The notes beneath the pieces are model-generated. The model did not search any database, had not been told where the DNA came from, and was given only the letters and a program-made list of their open reading frames with translations. The position numbers and the translations under genes were made by a program. Of a stretch of DNA of 64,000 bases, positions 31,384-45,314 are shown piece after piece. The stretch covers positions 3,224,001-3,288,000 of the forward strand of contig JAFEKR010000003.1 in assembly GCA_019022495.1 (NCBI GenBank), read 5' to 3'. This DNA is from Epichloe hybrida (lineage: Eukaryota > Ascomycota > Sordariomycetes > Hypocreales > Clavicipitaceae). Position 1 is the first letter of the stretch. Every line of letters begins with the position of its first letter.

Positions 31384-34300
31384 TTAAAGATACGGCATCC
31401 ACAGTGCATCGCACTGCGCCAGATTCATTGGGTTCACAGCCTTGGCAACGGCATCAATTACCGTCTGGTTCGCTGGTAGGTTGCTGGCTGGGTTGTGTGC
31501 TAGACTGGCAGCGCGCTTGACTATCGAATCGCTGTTGACTTGGACGGAATCGCGCAGCTGGCTCTCGCTAATCCCGTTCCTGTGGCTGCTGGTGAGCCAG
31601 AATATCATTTCATCCCGCACGAAGAGCGTGAGGGCGTGTTCCAGCTCATGCTCCGGCTCCGTCAAACACCGCGCAATCGCCATTATTGAGCAGGCAAAGA
31701 TGCCCTCGGTTGCCAACGGTCCCATGAGCACCTGCAAGTTTGGCGTCAACCGGAACGGCACTGGCTCGGGGTTGTGGAAGAACGGCTTCGTTGCACTCAT
31801 GAATGACATGAGCTCTGAGCCCCAAATGTTGCCTGAGCCCCGAGCAATGTTGAGCTTCGCAGGGTATCTGTTGTGCATATACAGAATATACGTCATGAAA
31901 GTCAAAGCCGCCAGCTGGTAGGAGAATTGTCTCCTGAACAGCCAGAATTCCGCGAATTGTGGGAATACCTGCTGGAAGTATTCCAGCGCCACCGTCGACG
32001 GCACCCATTTCTCTTGCACGGCATTGAAAACCTCTAGCCTGGCCGGCGGGGAAAGCTCTGGTTTGCCCTGCTGTAGTTCGTGTCCAGTTAGCAAAGCCAT
32101 CATCAATCATCATGGTCATGTCATGTCATGCATGGTCCATGGTCCGGCAAGTCGCCGTTGTGGGCACTTACCGAGCTCTTGCTCTCCAATACACCGCGCA
32201 GCTTCTCGAGCGTGAACAACACGGGGTCGTCTTTGGAGAAGCCCATGCGCCGGCAGTGATCTTCGTAAACTGCCTGCAGTGTGACATAAGAGGTATCCTC
32301 TTGTACAATTCTTATATGCGGCGCAAGAGGAACCATCAGAGGTAAAGTGAACTGCAGGTCGCGTCGGCGGCTCTCCTTCCTTCGGCCCAGCGTCTGGTTG
32401 AGGTGTCTGAAGAGCTGGAGTATTCTTTCCTCCCTCCTGCAGTGTCTTGCCGCCGGGTGCTGCACCGCCCACGAGTGTACGCTTCCGTCGTGGCCACGCA
32501 TCTTGAGCCGTCGGTAAGAGGAACTGTACGACCTGACCAGGTCAACATTCGGCAGGAATCTCTCGATCCTGATAAAGTCCTGATTCTTGTCCTTGTGCTG
32601 GAGGTACTGTCCGGGGATTTCGACCTCGTCAAACTTTTGATATCTAAACTCGCTGAGGTGCGGGGAGAAGGCCTCCAGGGGCGCGTGAGACACGCGACGG
32701 TCCAACTTTTCCTCAAACTTGGTACGCCAACGACGCAGCTTGTGGATGTATTCGTACATGGTAGGCTTGACGTCAACGAAGTCGGCTTCGAAGGACTTCT
32801 TGATGTGATTCGGCAGAATAGTCTCGGCAAAGCGAGTAATGTTGGTCTCTGTTGCGGGAGGGAGCTTAACACTTCTCGCAAACGAGGCGGGAGTACGGCT
32901 GACGTAGGTCAAGGCGTCATTCAGCAGGGCCACGATAAGTCGATATGCATCTTCATCCGGCGGGCACTTGAAATGCTTCTGGACCTGGTCCACCATGGTC
33001 TCCATGGAGAGGGCCAGGAGCGGGAACGCGGTCTTGAGTACAGACATGATCTCCTCTGTCAATTCCCACGGCATCTTCTTCTGGTTGGGATTTGGCGTGG
33101 GCGCGTTGGCTGTGCTGGCACCTGCGGCGGTGGTATTGTTCTCGATGCCCTCCGTCTTGACTTGCGCCCCAGCGTCGCCTTCACTCGCGGTGCCCGGTCG
33201 AGAAGCACCCGCTTCCGTCTGAGGGGGCTCTGCCTTGCTCGGCGCCGGGGAAGCGCTCGGTTTGCCGTTGGAGGCACTCGACTGGGCGCGCTGCTGCCGA
33301 GCCCTCTCCTTGGCTTCCTGGTTCTTCTTGATGAGATTCATGTCCTCGCGGTTCGTGCGGAGCTGGAAGTAAAGTGCTTGGGGATATGATTTGGCAATGC
33401 TCAGAAGAATCTGGTATACTCGAGGTGCCTCTTTGTGGCCTAGGCCAGTGAGCAGTTGAGGGATGAACGTGATCCAGTACCACACAGGTGTTTCACCCTT
33501 GAAATCGTCAAAGCCCATCGCAATGGTGCCCTTGGAGTCATCCAGGCTGAGGAGCCACAGAATCCGGGCCAGCAGCTTGCGCGACTTGGCATTCTTGTAG
33601 CTTCCAGCTGCCTGCAGGTACGACGTAAGTGCTTGCCGAGCCGCATTCAGATCCGATGGGTCATTCTTGAATTTCCTATCGTTGAAGTAACCCCATTCGG
33701 CCCACGCCTTGGCTGCGCCAATGTCAAAGTACAGTGCAGTGCCGTAGGCAGAGTCAGCTTCTTCCTTTTGTTTGAGCTTCTCGAGAAACATGCCCTTTAA
33801 TGTGTAGAATTCGGCCTTCTGCTGCGGATTGAAATAGTTCAGATTCGTGTTGTTGATCACGTCCAAACCGCTAGACAGCTCCTCAGGGTTCTCGTAGTGG
33901 CATTTGGCCTGTTCCCGCAATTTGAGGAAGGCTTCCTGGATTTCGATGTTTGGCAACGTGTAAATTCGGCTCAGCTGGCTGATGCAAACTTCTGGAAGGC
34001 TATGTTTGCGAGCAACGTGGGCGAATCGGTTGATGATCCAGGCTGTCTCGTGGTAGCCTCGGTATGCGAAAGAAGATGCCCCTCCGGCATTCTGCTGGCC
34101 CTGTTGGGGTAGCAGCTGCAGATACGTCTGGTTGATGAGACTGAAAATGTGTTGTCGCCAGGTGACCAGGTCTTGCCATGCCGTGATATCGTCCCAAACG
34201 TTTGGCAGCCGATCCCGCCAAGCTCCGAGGAGCAGCTTCAGCTCCCCAGACTTGACATCTAGGTTCGAGGAGTTTGTGTTGGCCAGGCTCTGGCAGATGA

Positions 34301-37300
34301 CGCTGGCATCGTGCAACTCAACCAATTGCTGAAAGTTTTGCAACAGGGGAATGTGCGCATTGGTCAGTCGCCCTGGTAGTTGGTGCCACTTTCTGATTGA
34401 TAGTTGAATTGCCTCGTCGCAGACTCTTGCAAAATCGGTGCTCGGTTCTTGCTGATTGTGGAACTTGAGCAGTGACATGAATGCCTGGAAGAAAGCCCTT
34501 CGAGGCGTCGGAGCATCCATGACACCCTTGATAACATTGTCCAGGGCCTCGCGGTGCTGGGCATCCTGCCACATGTCCGTGTTGCGCCATGCACATTCGA
34601 GAAGCAAGTCCTGGAAGTTTTCGTGCTTTGCAAAATCTTGAAGAATCTCCCACTGCTGAAGCTTTTGAGCGCATAGGACCCAATGGTCCTCCCAGAGCAT
34701 ATATTCGGCTTGCGAAAACGGAATAACGCCCGTTCTGGCTTTGATTTGGGCATTCTCATACAGCTTCTGAGCCTTGTCCCACATGCCATTTTGTTCATAC
34801 GACAATCCGGCATTGGTCTCCACGAACTGACATCGGCGGCGCCACGTGCCGTAAAACAGGTCCTCTTCTTGCAGTGAGGCGTATAGCTCTACCAGCGCAT
34901 CCAGGTTGCTTTCCCTTATCGTGGCAGACTCTATCTCTGGCCGAATGACGGCATTTTCAAGCTGGACCAGAGCCGTGTACCAGGCATCGTACGTCTTGGC
35001 CTCAAATTTCAGAACGTGGGGCGGCAGCTTGCACTCGGGCCATGTTTTCGCGGCCCCTTCGACCAAAGACTGAACCACGTTGGGCCGCTTGTCAATTTGG
35101 CGGCTGTGATAGTCCTTTGTCAAGAGGGTCACCATGCCACGTTCGAGCTCGGCGCGCTCATCCTTCACCGTCGCAGACCAGTACAAGGGGAAGAGTGTTA
35201 TCCAAAGCTGGTGTGCCAGCTGATTGTCGACGTGCTGAAGTTGCATCACAGGCTCAATGACGTCCCGTACCTTGACGTCTCCCAGTTCAGAAACGAAGCG
35301 ACGATGACTGGCCATGAACGATTCAAACTTCTCATCGGGCATCATGTTTGGATCTCTCACGTCCCTATCCTTGGGGTAAACTGCAGCCAGTTGAGAAGCA
35401 GAAATAAGCTTGAAGTCATCCTGGTGAAGCTGGATATTTGTATTCATCTCCACAGCACCAAGCAGCAATTGAGAAGCTTGGGCTAGCCAGTACGAGTCGG
35501 CAAGAGTGTCCCAGTTTTGCGAGTTCAGGATGTAGGACAAGCGCACGCTGGCGGTTTTTGACAAGCTCTTGTCAAATACGGCCATGAATCGGTTTCTCAT
35601 CTCAACATCCGTGGCTCTGGTGCCGATGAGGAAGGCGTGCTCCATTCGCACGGTTAGCTCGGTACGAGTAACCTTGGGATCTTCATATATGCGAATCACA
35701 AGTTCCAAAAACTTGGAGAGCATGGTGGGATCTGCACGATGCTCGAAGGAGAGCATTTTGTGCAAGACGGCGGTCTTCTCTTTGAGCGTAGGCCATGTAC
35801 CCTCGGACCGGAATACCCAGCCTTCAACCATGTTCAAGATTTCCGTGCAAAGTCCAATGTGCATTGACTTCTCAACCAGGGTTGCAAGAACGCTGAGAAA
35901 GGGTCGTCTGTTGTCGCCGAGGGTTTCCATTCGCAGCGCCACGGTCTGAATCTCCTTGATCATCAACTTCGTTTGGACCTCCAGATCATAGCTCGCCATC
36001 TCTCCCGCAGGCGAGGCACCGTCCTGGCTTCGAGCCGCTTGGTTTGCAGCTTGGTTCGCGGCCGCATTGTAGTGCTGGACATGCTCTCTAGCGTGCTTAC
36101 TTTGCAAAGCTTTCATCAAAGATGGAATGTGCTGATCAATGACGGCGGGTTTGCGATTGCCCAGAGACCAGAGCAAGCTGACGCCGCAAATGTAAGAGCT
36201 GCTGTTCATTGCCTCGGTGGCAGCTTGTGAAAGGTATGAAATGATTTCCGATGTTTGGACTTCAGCTTCGGCATCGGCATCGGCATCTTCCATGGGCGTA
36301 TCCTCAGGAACGGCGTCGAGAATTCGCTTGATGATGGACTTGAGGTCGCGACCATCGTCGTAGTCTTTATCAGCAAGATGAAGACAATCTTGAATCTCCG
36401 GGTTCTCGCACTTCAAACATTTCTCCAAGACCTTTTGGACTGATGCAAGGTTCTTCTGGATCCAGTCGTCTGACTTGGAATTGAGGACAATACGCACGAC
36501 TTGTAGCGTATTGATAATGTTGGTGAGAAACTTTTCGTCAAACCTCTCCTTATCGGATGGATCAGCTGTCAGAACAGACTGGGTCTTATCACTGCCAAGA
36601 ATTACGTCCGTGACATTCGGGAATAAGTCGAGTTCGAGATCGCCCCAATAGTGAGGTTGCACCAAATTGTAGAGGAGGCTCATGGCCTTCTTGCACAACT
36701 CAGTGCTTTGAGGTGGTATGGGCAAAGAAGGAGTACTGTTTTCGCGGGGTTTCGCCGAAGGCAATTGATACCGCTCGTTCAGCTGTGCAATAAATTCGAC
36801 AAGATACTTGATCATCTTCTGTCGGAATACTTGGGGAATCTGGTAGTCGTTTCGGTCTCCAGGGACAATCTGCCTTGCTGTAGGTGGCGAGGACATTGGT
36901 TGATCACCGTCCAGCTTTCTCTTCCTCGAAGTAGGCGATTCAGATGCATCGCGAATGGCAGATGGTGAGGCCCCCTTGCCCTCGACGCGCCATTGTTCCC
37001 AGACCCATATAAGCCACATCATGTTAAGAGCGAGCTTCTTGCTCTCATGGGATGGGCTTGGAGGAGCTGCCACCTTTCGCAGAGACGTTATGAGCAGAAT
37101 GGCGTACTTGTCTCTGGCATCAAAGAAGAGCTCAGGATGTCGAACCAGGAAGTGGAAGATGCTAGTCATCTGTTGGACATTCTGGCCTTCATCCGCAAGG
37201 ATACGGCGAGGTGCGACAGCCCAGGCAGCATTTCGTTCATTTGGGCCATTACCACATCGCTTGGGCAACACCGGCGCAATCAGCTCCAAGGCTTGCGTTA

Positions 37301-40300
37301 CCAACGCACGCCCTTCGTTCTGATTTGTCTTGAGTAGTGAGAGGTAAACCTGACTGACGATCTTGGGAGGCGTTTCGTAATGAGCAATGAAGTAGCCAAT
37401 GACCACGTATGCTGCGTGCTTGTTGATGACATCTTCGAGGCGAATAAATGTCCAGCCAAACTTAATAATGTCCTTCCTGGCTTCTTGCAGCGTCGTGCGA
37501 TAGTACTTGACCAACATGGCAGACAGCTGCAGTACTTCGAATCGTGTGTGGTCTACCCCAGATTGCGACTGGTCATCCGGAGACATGTCCGGGTGAACCT
37601 TCCAGATTTTAGAACTGACAGCGTCAATTACCGTTCGGTCCATCAGTTTCGGAAGCTTGTTCTGCTCCGGCTGGTTCCAGTGCCGCATGACATCCATGGC
37701 GACAATCGGGTTGGCAATGTAGTGCAACAAGAAATGCTTTGTCTTGTTTGAGGCTGTCCTCCCGGAGTAGACATCCAAGCAACGAAGGAAAGTCGACTTC
37801 CAGAACTCTATCGACCCGCTGCTGATAATCTTGTCGTAGATGAACGCAAACAACGAGTGTGTAGAACGAAGCTCGTTGCTCGTGACAGACTCGATAAGAT
37901 TAAACAGGGCATCGAGATCCTTTGGGCTCCGCTCCAGAGACTTGACCATAATGTTCATCAACTGATCGGCTGCTTGGTAGGCGGGAATACGAATGTTGGC
38001 GTTCAAAGTATAGCTACGCAAGTGGCCCTCCAGGTCCTTGCCAAGATTCTTGAGCCACGTGATGTTTTCCTTCTTGTCCATCCAAGAGCTTGTATTCGCA
38101 AATTGACTCAAGGAGTCAAGCACATGAATGGCATTGACTGCGGCGATGAATTTCTTCTCGTTGTTCTGGCCGGCAAGTTCTGTGCATTTGGCCATCAAAG
38201 CGCCCAGACCCTCCAGCGCGGCCTCGCGCAGAGGCCCGCTCTCTGGATGTCGGAGGACTTGAGCAAGGAGTCTCCCATATTTGAATTCGTCCAGTTTGCC
38301 AAGTAGATGAGTCCAGATCTCTTTGGAATATCTGTTCATGTAAAGGTACATAGGCTGGCGGAATGGACTCTGCATCGTCCTCCTCAGCTTTTCTTCCAAT
38401 CCAAGAAAGCAGTCAATCAGTCGCTCTTTGAAAGCCTCAGCCGGCGCGGGAAGGAGATGGAAAATGTTGAGGATGGCTGTAATGACTTTCATTTGAGGAT
38501 TTTGTTCGAAGAAGGTGAACGAAATTTGCTGCCAAGCATTTGGTTCCACGATGGAATCAATTTGATCGAGTAGGCGGGCACCAATTTCAACCTTGAAATA
38601 GCTTGTCAGGAGTTTAAGCAACCTCGACAAATTGTCAAGCCCATGCACACTAAGCCTTTTGGGGTCAGACAGGCTTTGCAAGACGGGTCTGAGCCCGCCT
38701 TGAAGCAGCGTCTTAGGCAGGCGCCTATCAACAGCCAAGACGGATTTCAGGGCATCGTTTGCCGCAGCAATGGTCGGCTTCGACTCCAAGTAGAGGCATT
38801 TGAAGAACACGGAGAGAATCTTCTCTTTGGTTGGGTTGTTGGCAAACTCTTCAAACGTCATTGCAGTACTGAGCAATTTGATACATGAAACTCTCAGGTT
38901 GACTATATGCTCATGGGTGCGGTATTCAGCAGGCTTGTTCGCCAAGGACTCGTCATTGGCATCTGCCAGGGCGAGAGACTCCATCAACAGACGATTGAGA
39001 TTCTCGTCAAACTGTACCCAGTCGTTCTTGAGACTCATGTGATAGTTCATCGCATTGATGTACCCGATTTGAATGCTGAAGGGCAAGGCTCGCAAGGGCT
39101 TGGAATAAATTGGCTGTAGGAATCGCTCCTTGTAAGGTTCAAGCAGCTCCCAAACCTCGCATCCAGCGGCAGTGGCGATTAGCTCGAGTGATTGTCTGGC
39201 GGTTTCGCGGACAAATTTGTTCATGTGGGATAATTCGTTGCTCAACTGCATGCAAATTTGTGCCAACCTAGATTGCTTGACTGGCTGCTGTCCTGGCTGA
39301 GACTGGACAGGCAGGGCATCCTCTTTCTTGATGTTCTTCGTGATTCGCTGCAATAGAACCTCAAGACTTGTTTGAGCAAGACAGCGAGTCTTCTCCGGTA
39401 GATCCTGTGGCATATCCTTGATAACGTACATCAGTGCGCGGATAAATTCCATCTGCTTTGATGCTACCCATGCGTCTCCCAAGTCCAATTCGGTGAGCAA
39501 AAAGTTAATGCCAAGACTACCGCCAGTCTTGGTGAACCACTCCTCTTCGTAGCAGCCGTGACAGAATGTGCTGCTGAGATGACTGAAAAGAGGAAGTCGC
39601 CCGACGTTGCTCTCGGAGCCGAAGATGATGGCAGTACTTTTGTAAAGCTCCTGGATCGCTCGCTTTGCGGCATCTCGAACATCCGGATGATCGGAAGCGA
39701 GAGATTCGACGATTGCATCCGAAAGCACGCGAGTGTCAATGCAGAGGGGGCCCTCACCGGCTTTGGGGTCGAACGGACTAAAATTCCTCTTCAAATCCAC
39801 CAGTGAGCGGCCGACTTCGACAACTGCGAAATGTCTGCAAATGTCCATCAAGAATGCATCTGATGCATCCTTGAAGCCAGGGAGTGATTGGGCAAACATG
39901 ACTGCCTTGAGCAACTGCATGGTGATTTTGTCCTGTTCGTCCTTTTTGGGAATCGACTTGTCTCGGTTGGTTACTTCGAACGGGGCGAAATTGATGTCCA
40001 CCTTGCGCGCCAAGAGGTCTTGTGCCTGTAGTCGCACAATTCTAGGAAGATCTTCGGGAAGCTGATCATATCCAATTCGAAGTTTGACTTGCGACATGAT
40101 CAAATGGAGGGCCTGCTGCTTGTAGTACTCATCGTATGCTCGCAGGTTTTGGCTATTCTTCCCAATCTTTGGTCCTTCCATCAGCTTCTGAATAGCACAG
40201 TCAACACCGAGATCTGCTGGGAAAGCTCGGTCCTTCTTGGAACCTATGAGACGCATATCAAAGCTGGAAGGATCGTCGGCGTATCCCCTGTAGGTGAGTG

Positions 40301-43215
40301 GAACCGCACCAGTCATGAATTTGCGATTTCTACCGCCAAGTTTGCCCAGGATCCTCATGGTCGTGTGCGCGTGGAAGTGGCTGTAGGGATGGGGACGCAA
40401 ATGATTGAAGAGCGCTGTCATGAGCTCGTCAATGACGGGTGCCATGATGGGATCGAGATAGTCGGCAGTCAGATTGTCAACACAAAGCTCCAGCGTGCGG
40501 AGGCCTTGCCCCACGAGCTCTGTTCCAGCCCTCAGTGCGACAACCAGGGGCCGCATCAAGAAGCTCAGATGGGGTAAGAGATGACTTAACCGTGCTGGAA
40601 CAGTCAAGCAAAGTTCAACATACAAGTCCCGCTCCGCTGGCTTCCGAGCCGCCATGAGGAGGTTGTTGAGAACATCCAAGAGCATCTCCAAGAGCGGCAA
40701 GATTTGTTTGTACAGTTGCTCGAATTTCCCCCCTCCGATACTTCTAAACAACGAACGTAACAAGAGGAAATAATTCATGGGCTCTTCTGCTTTGGTCGAG
40801 AGTTCAATGGACTTGGTAACAATACTGACCACATGAGGCAGCAGAACTTGTTCATTTTGGCCGGCAAAAAGTGTGACAGCCATGAAGGCCAACTTGAATA
40901 GTCGCAGAAGAATGGACGATTTCTTGACATCAGCAGATCCAACTTCGTCGATCCTTTCCATCAGAAATTGAAGAAGCATGCCACAAAAGCTGGGCGAAGT
41001 CGCCTCGCTAGCAAGGAAGAATTGGGGTATGTGTAATAAGCCAGTGTGCTCAAATATCATGTCATAAAGTCGTGGAATCTCCTGCTGGAATACTTCGTGA
41101 AAGGTTGCAGGGTCTATACAGTGGAAAACTGTGGCGAACGTTTCGAGTAAATCTTTCTCCTCCTTGGTGCTTGATACCATGTAAAAATTGGCCATGTACT
41201 CAACGGGAGACGTGTATTGTGACTCGGCCGTAGGCTTCTCGATTTCGTAGTAGCGGAACACATAAGCACCCTCTCTGAAGAGTTTTATGATGATGTTGAC
41301 CTCCTCCGCTGTGAAGCCGAAGGAAACCTCTTGCCAATGAGATGGAGCGTTCTGAGGATCGATGGGCGTGCCAATATTGCAGGTTCTCAGCTGATAGAAT
41401 GTATTTTTAAGACCATTCATCAAATTGCGGTACAGGAATTTGTTATCGACCACGGGGTCTGCACCTCGATCCCTGGGATTCGATATCTTGATAGGGACAG
41501 CAGAAAAGATGTCAGTCTCATCCCATTCCGGCCGTGACTCCTTATCGGCGAGGTAAGACTCGGCAGTCCCTGCTTCCGCTTGTTGAAGGTACTGTTTCGA
41601 CAGCTTAACGGCATTCGGATACTGTCGGTTCATGGCAGCAAATTTATCCCCAATGGCGTTCAAAATCATCATGAGATAATGTCGCGCATCAACTTTGTTT
41701 GGCAGCTTAGCAATGCACTCGGCCATGTTGAGAAGCAGCTTGGCGCTCATGGTCTGAAAACTCGTGCCCGGGAAATTATCTTGCAGGTTTCGGGTGTAGA
41801 CTTCGACCGTTTTTCGAATCTGCTCCGGGCTCAGTGAGTCTCGCACATGATGAATCAAATCGGCGAGCATGCTGTATGCCAACGGTCTCATAGTCTCGTA
41901 AACAGTCAAGCCATCGCCGGTGAGTGTTCGTTCGTCGAGAAGCTCATCGATTTTCGGCAAAAATATTTTCCTAAAATTGTAATTAATGATGTGGCGAATG
42001 GCGATGAGCAGTTCTTTCCTGGTTCCAGACTTCTCGCGAGGGCAATCCTTCAGCAGCCTAACCACAACATCAGGCAAGGTGGGCAGAAAATCGTTTAACT
42101 GCGAAGAGTACTGGCGCAGGAGATATGCCAGGAAACTCATAGTCTTAACTTGAGCGGTTATGAAGTCTCCATAAGCCGCTCGCTGCTCGGCCTTGATGCC
42201 GTGACTCACTCCAGTGTGAACTTGACCTTTGGCTGCAGCTTCGGCATGAGCTTGCTTCTGTGCGCTCGCTTCGATCAAAAGCACACGCTTTATCAGGGGT
42301 ACGAAGGCCTTGACATTTTGTTGTACCGTGGCACGATAGATCTGAAATATTGAAACGACGATAATGGGGCATTCTGACAGCACTTTGAATGACTGCATGC
42401 CTTTCAGCAGCGGACGGTTCTGTTGCTGAGGGTCGACGGCCAGATCGGACACGGATGCAACTGGAGAGCCTGGTCGGGGAGATTGGAAATTCGCTTGCGA
42501 GCCACCTGGAGTCGACGGCGCACCTGGCTGGGAAGCGGTTGTGGGAGTCGCATTGTCGAGCTGTTCTCTTACAACCTTCTCCATTTGCTCGAAGAGCTCT
42601 TGAATAAGGGACAAGAACTGCTGGACTTTCCCTTGTAGAGTCTTATGCTGGTGGCGCATGATGTCTGATATTGTTTTGACGCATAGTGTGGCGTTATCCT
42701 CGTTGTCGGTACGAACGAGTTGCATCAACAAGTCGACAATTTCTTCGACGTACGATTCGAATGGCTCGGTGGGGGATGGCGCGGTGGGCAAGCGATGCAA
42801 GACTTCCAGGACGCAGTGGCGGAGTTTCTGAGGCTACAATTAGACTGCTGACTAGCTCGTAGTTGGAGGATATAAGTGACACACACCTGCTCCGGTGAGT
42901 TGCTTTGAAAGATACATGGTCCACGAAGTATATTGATGAAGATTGGCATCAACCTCTTTAAGAATGGGGTATAAATCGGGCCGCTGGTATAATGATCAAG
43001 GCTATCTCGTAATGTAGTGGCTGCCTCTAGCTTCAGTCTAGCATCTGTACACAAGAGGCGTTAGTGACCAGCTCTCAGTCGCCTGCTGAAGTTCATCTCA
43101 AATCAACGCATCGTGTGTGGAATTTGGTAATTGGCGGGATAATATATGTCACTTTCGTACCGATATCCGCACTGCTGAGTCGCTTCACGACATCGTCAAT
43201 GGTGGTACCCGACAT
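31384..43215 (-). CDS. TRA1: Tra1, SAGA/NuA4 activator-binding PIKK-family pseudokinase
   Basis: Four exons on the minus strand, 43215-43161, 43044-42887, 42827-32172 and 32070-31384, with frames checked, give 3851 residues (yeast Tra1 has 3744). The first exon encodes [17 protein letters not shown]. Most of the protein is HEAT-type helices; a FAT domain lies in the last third (for example [18 protein letters not shown]). The PI3K-like domain follows ([37 protein letters not shown]) and lacks kinase catalytic residues, as in all Tra1/TRRAP. The C-terminal FATC segment ends CDALWMPYL. Tra1 is the nuclear scaffold that contacts activators and recruits SAGA and NuA4 acetyltransferases. The small first two exons (55 and 158 nt) and the last intron (101 nt) are easily missed. 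The gene is expected to be essential. Confidence 0.96.
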
Positions 43216-44643
43216 GATTGCATTATCGGCGCCCACAAGACGCAACCATTTGTTCCATAAGAGAGTGGCGTGGCGTTGCGCTGGTCAGTGTGCGGCGGGC
43301 AGATGTGGGTGGCGGATCGCGATGATGCCCCGTCGCGAAGTCCAAGCTGCGCAAGCGGGTTTGAAAGAGAAAAGAGGCGGGAAAAGCCGTGAAGGAATGA
43401 AATAAAAAAAAGAGTAAAACTCCTAGGACTATTCGGTATACGCAAACTGGTTGTCTGCTGCGTCTGGATCGGTGTTGTCGTGGCGACGAACCGAATTCGC
43501 TTGCCTGCAGCTTTGGGTGTAGGAGACGGGTAAGCTTGAAGGGCACTCGCGTTGAAAATAATAGAAACCTCGAATCCGGGGGCCAAGGTCGCCAAATCCA
43601 ATGGCGCTAGGGCGTGCAACAATATTAACCCGGCGCTAGTCACGGGCACGCCCCGATTTCGTGGGGGTGGGCGCAATGAATCCACGACTCCTTATCTTAT
43701 CGCATCTCCAGCTATTGCATTCAGGCACATACATAGCCTTCGGGGTCCCGGCCCGGTTAGTTTTATTAGGGTTGGGAGCAGCAATTGCCCATGATGGGAC
43801 TTTGTTTGATTTTAGTTCAGACGTTACGGATTAGTGCCTGAGAAGATTAGGCATGGACTTGTGACACCACGACGGGCTATATAAAATCACCATCGCATCT
43901 CCCAAAAGTACACGCATACACGGGACATCCCTCCGACTCGAGGTCTCGCATGGTTATGGGCTCTAGGAGTATTATTAGCAAACGAATGCTGTCACTCCTG
44001 ACGTCAGCCATGGCCCCTTTTTGAGCACGCGCGCGTTAACATACATACAGCGAGTCCGAGGGAAGAACCACGTGCGTGGTGTACAAATACTAAAGAAACA
44101 CAGCGCTTGAGCCTTTGAAGCGCCTCGAATGCATCGCGCATTGGCCCGGGGAGACTGTCACTGTTGAACTTTTGTTGATGTTAGTCATACAATAGCTCCT
44201 GGCCCTTGGCGCCATCCTCGACGCAGCCAAAAATCAAGCGCTATTTTAGGTGCCCGGGTGGTGAGATAAATATTAGACGCGCGGTAGACTGGTTTATTAT
44301 TTACGGATTAGAAATAGGGTGACGATAAATGGGTGATCCGCCCACTTGTGAGCCGGCACGGTTGTTTGTTTAGTCATATGGCTTCCCCTGCTTAGGATGC
44401 AATAATATTTTTATGATTAAGTGTATAACGGCTTTGTGACATGTCTTCTGTAAACTCAGCCTAATAAGATGTCTTAATCCGTACTAGTGTGAAACTCGCG
44501 GGCTCCGAAAGCGCAGAGCCGCTAGTGCCTTCCTCGAAGCGCATCAACAAGCCAACACCTCCTCGCCACCACCAACGACAACACCCATTGCATCTTCCAT
44601 TTGCATAGCCTGCATTTCTGACACACACAACAAGCAGCCACCG
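43216..44643. other. TRA1 upstream region and gene-poor DNA
   Basis: No gene supported. The promoter of TRA1 is at its left end. The right part is AT-richer with many TTTATTA-type words and TACGGATTA-type words (43825, 44303). It opens the accessory stretch that runs to about 56 kb. Confidence 0.45.
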
Positions 44644-45314
44644 GTGTCCCTGGGGGATCTTCTAATTTATGCCAGCGGTCTAACAGAAAATGGATCTCTT
44701 GAGGAGATGATCATGCAGCATGGCCTGACTTGGCTTTCATCGCAGCCGCACAGATACAAAATCTTCGTTGCCGACAATCACGATGTCCTATTAGACGATG
44801 TTGTTCTCATATATCATCGCGACGGACGGACGCTATGGGCAGATGAACACCAAGCGAGACCTTGACTGGGGAAGCGTAATGATCCATCTGCAGGATTCGT
44901 TTATCACCCTCGAGATACCCGCAAGCCAGCAAAGGCAAGAAAGACGCGCGGACGGATTCGCCGGAGGGCAGCCCAGCATGAGGAGGAGCATGACGATTTT
45001 CGGCAAGTCCGTGGACGCCTCGGTACGTGATCTCGGCCTTCCAATACCACCCAGGCAGTTCCCAACACTGGGAGGATGCCTTCGCCTTACTGGACAAGAA
45101 GCTGCATGTTGTCGTTACCCATGGCCCGCCGCACCTTCACCTCGACAGACGCGACTTCCACCGTGCCGGGTGTCCGTACCTGGTGGGCGAGGTTCGCCGC
45201 GTGCGACCCCGTCTTCACATATTCGGCTATATCCATGCGTCGTACGGAGTACGCGCGCGAGGATGTGAGGCTAGACAACCTGCAGAGGACGTACATGTAA
45301 TCCGCATGAGGTGA
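44644..45314 (+). pseudogene. decayed calcineurin-like (MPPED/239AB-type) metallophosphoesterase gene
   Basis: Pieces in three frames line up as one phosphoesterase: GDLLIYASGLTENGSLEEM and WLSSQPHRYKIFVADNHDV (44644-44865), then DSFITLEIPAS (frame of 44798), then LHVVVTHGPPHLHLDRRDFH and VRPRLHIFGYIHASYG (frame of 45027). The family expects GDLxIHAGDLTE, AGNHD and GHIH. Here H is Y in the first and last motifs and G is D before NHD, each explainable by C-to-T or G-to-A transitions as left by repeat-induced point mutation. With the frameshifts this marks a dead gene. Such enzymes hydrolyse phosphodiesters or phosphomonoesters. Confidence 0.6.
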
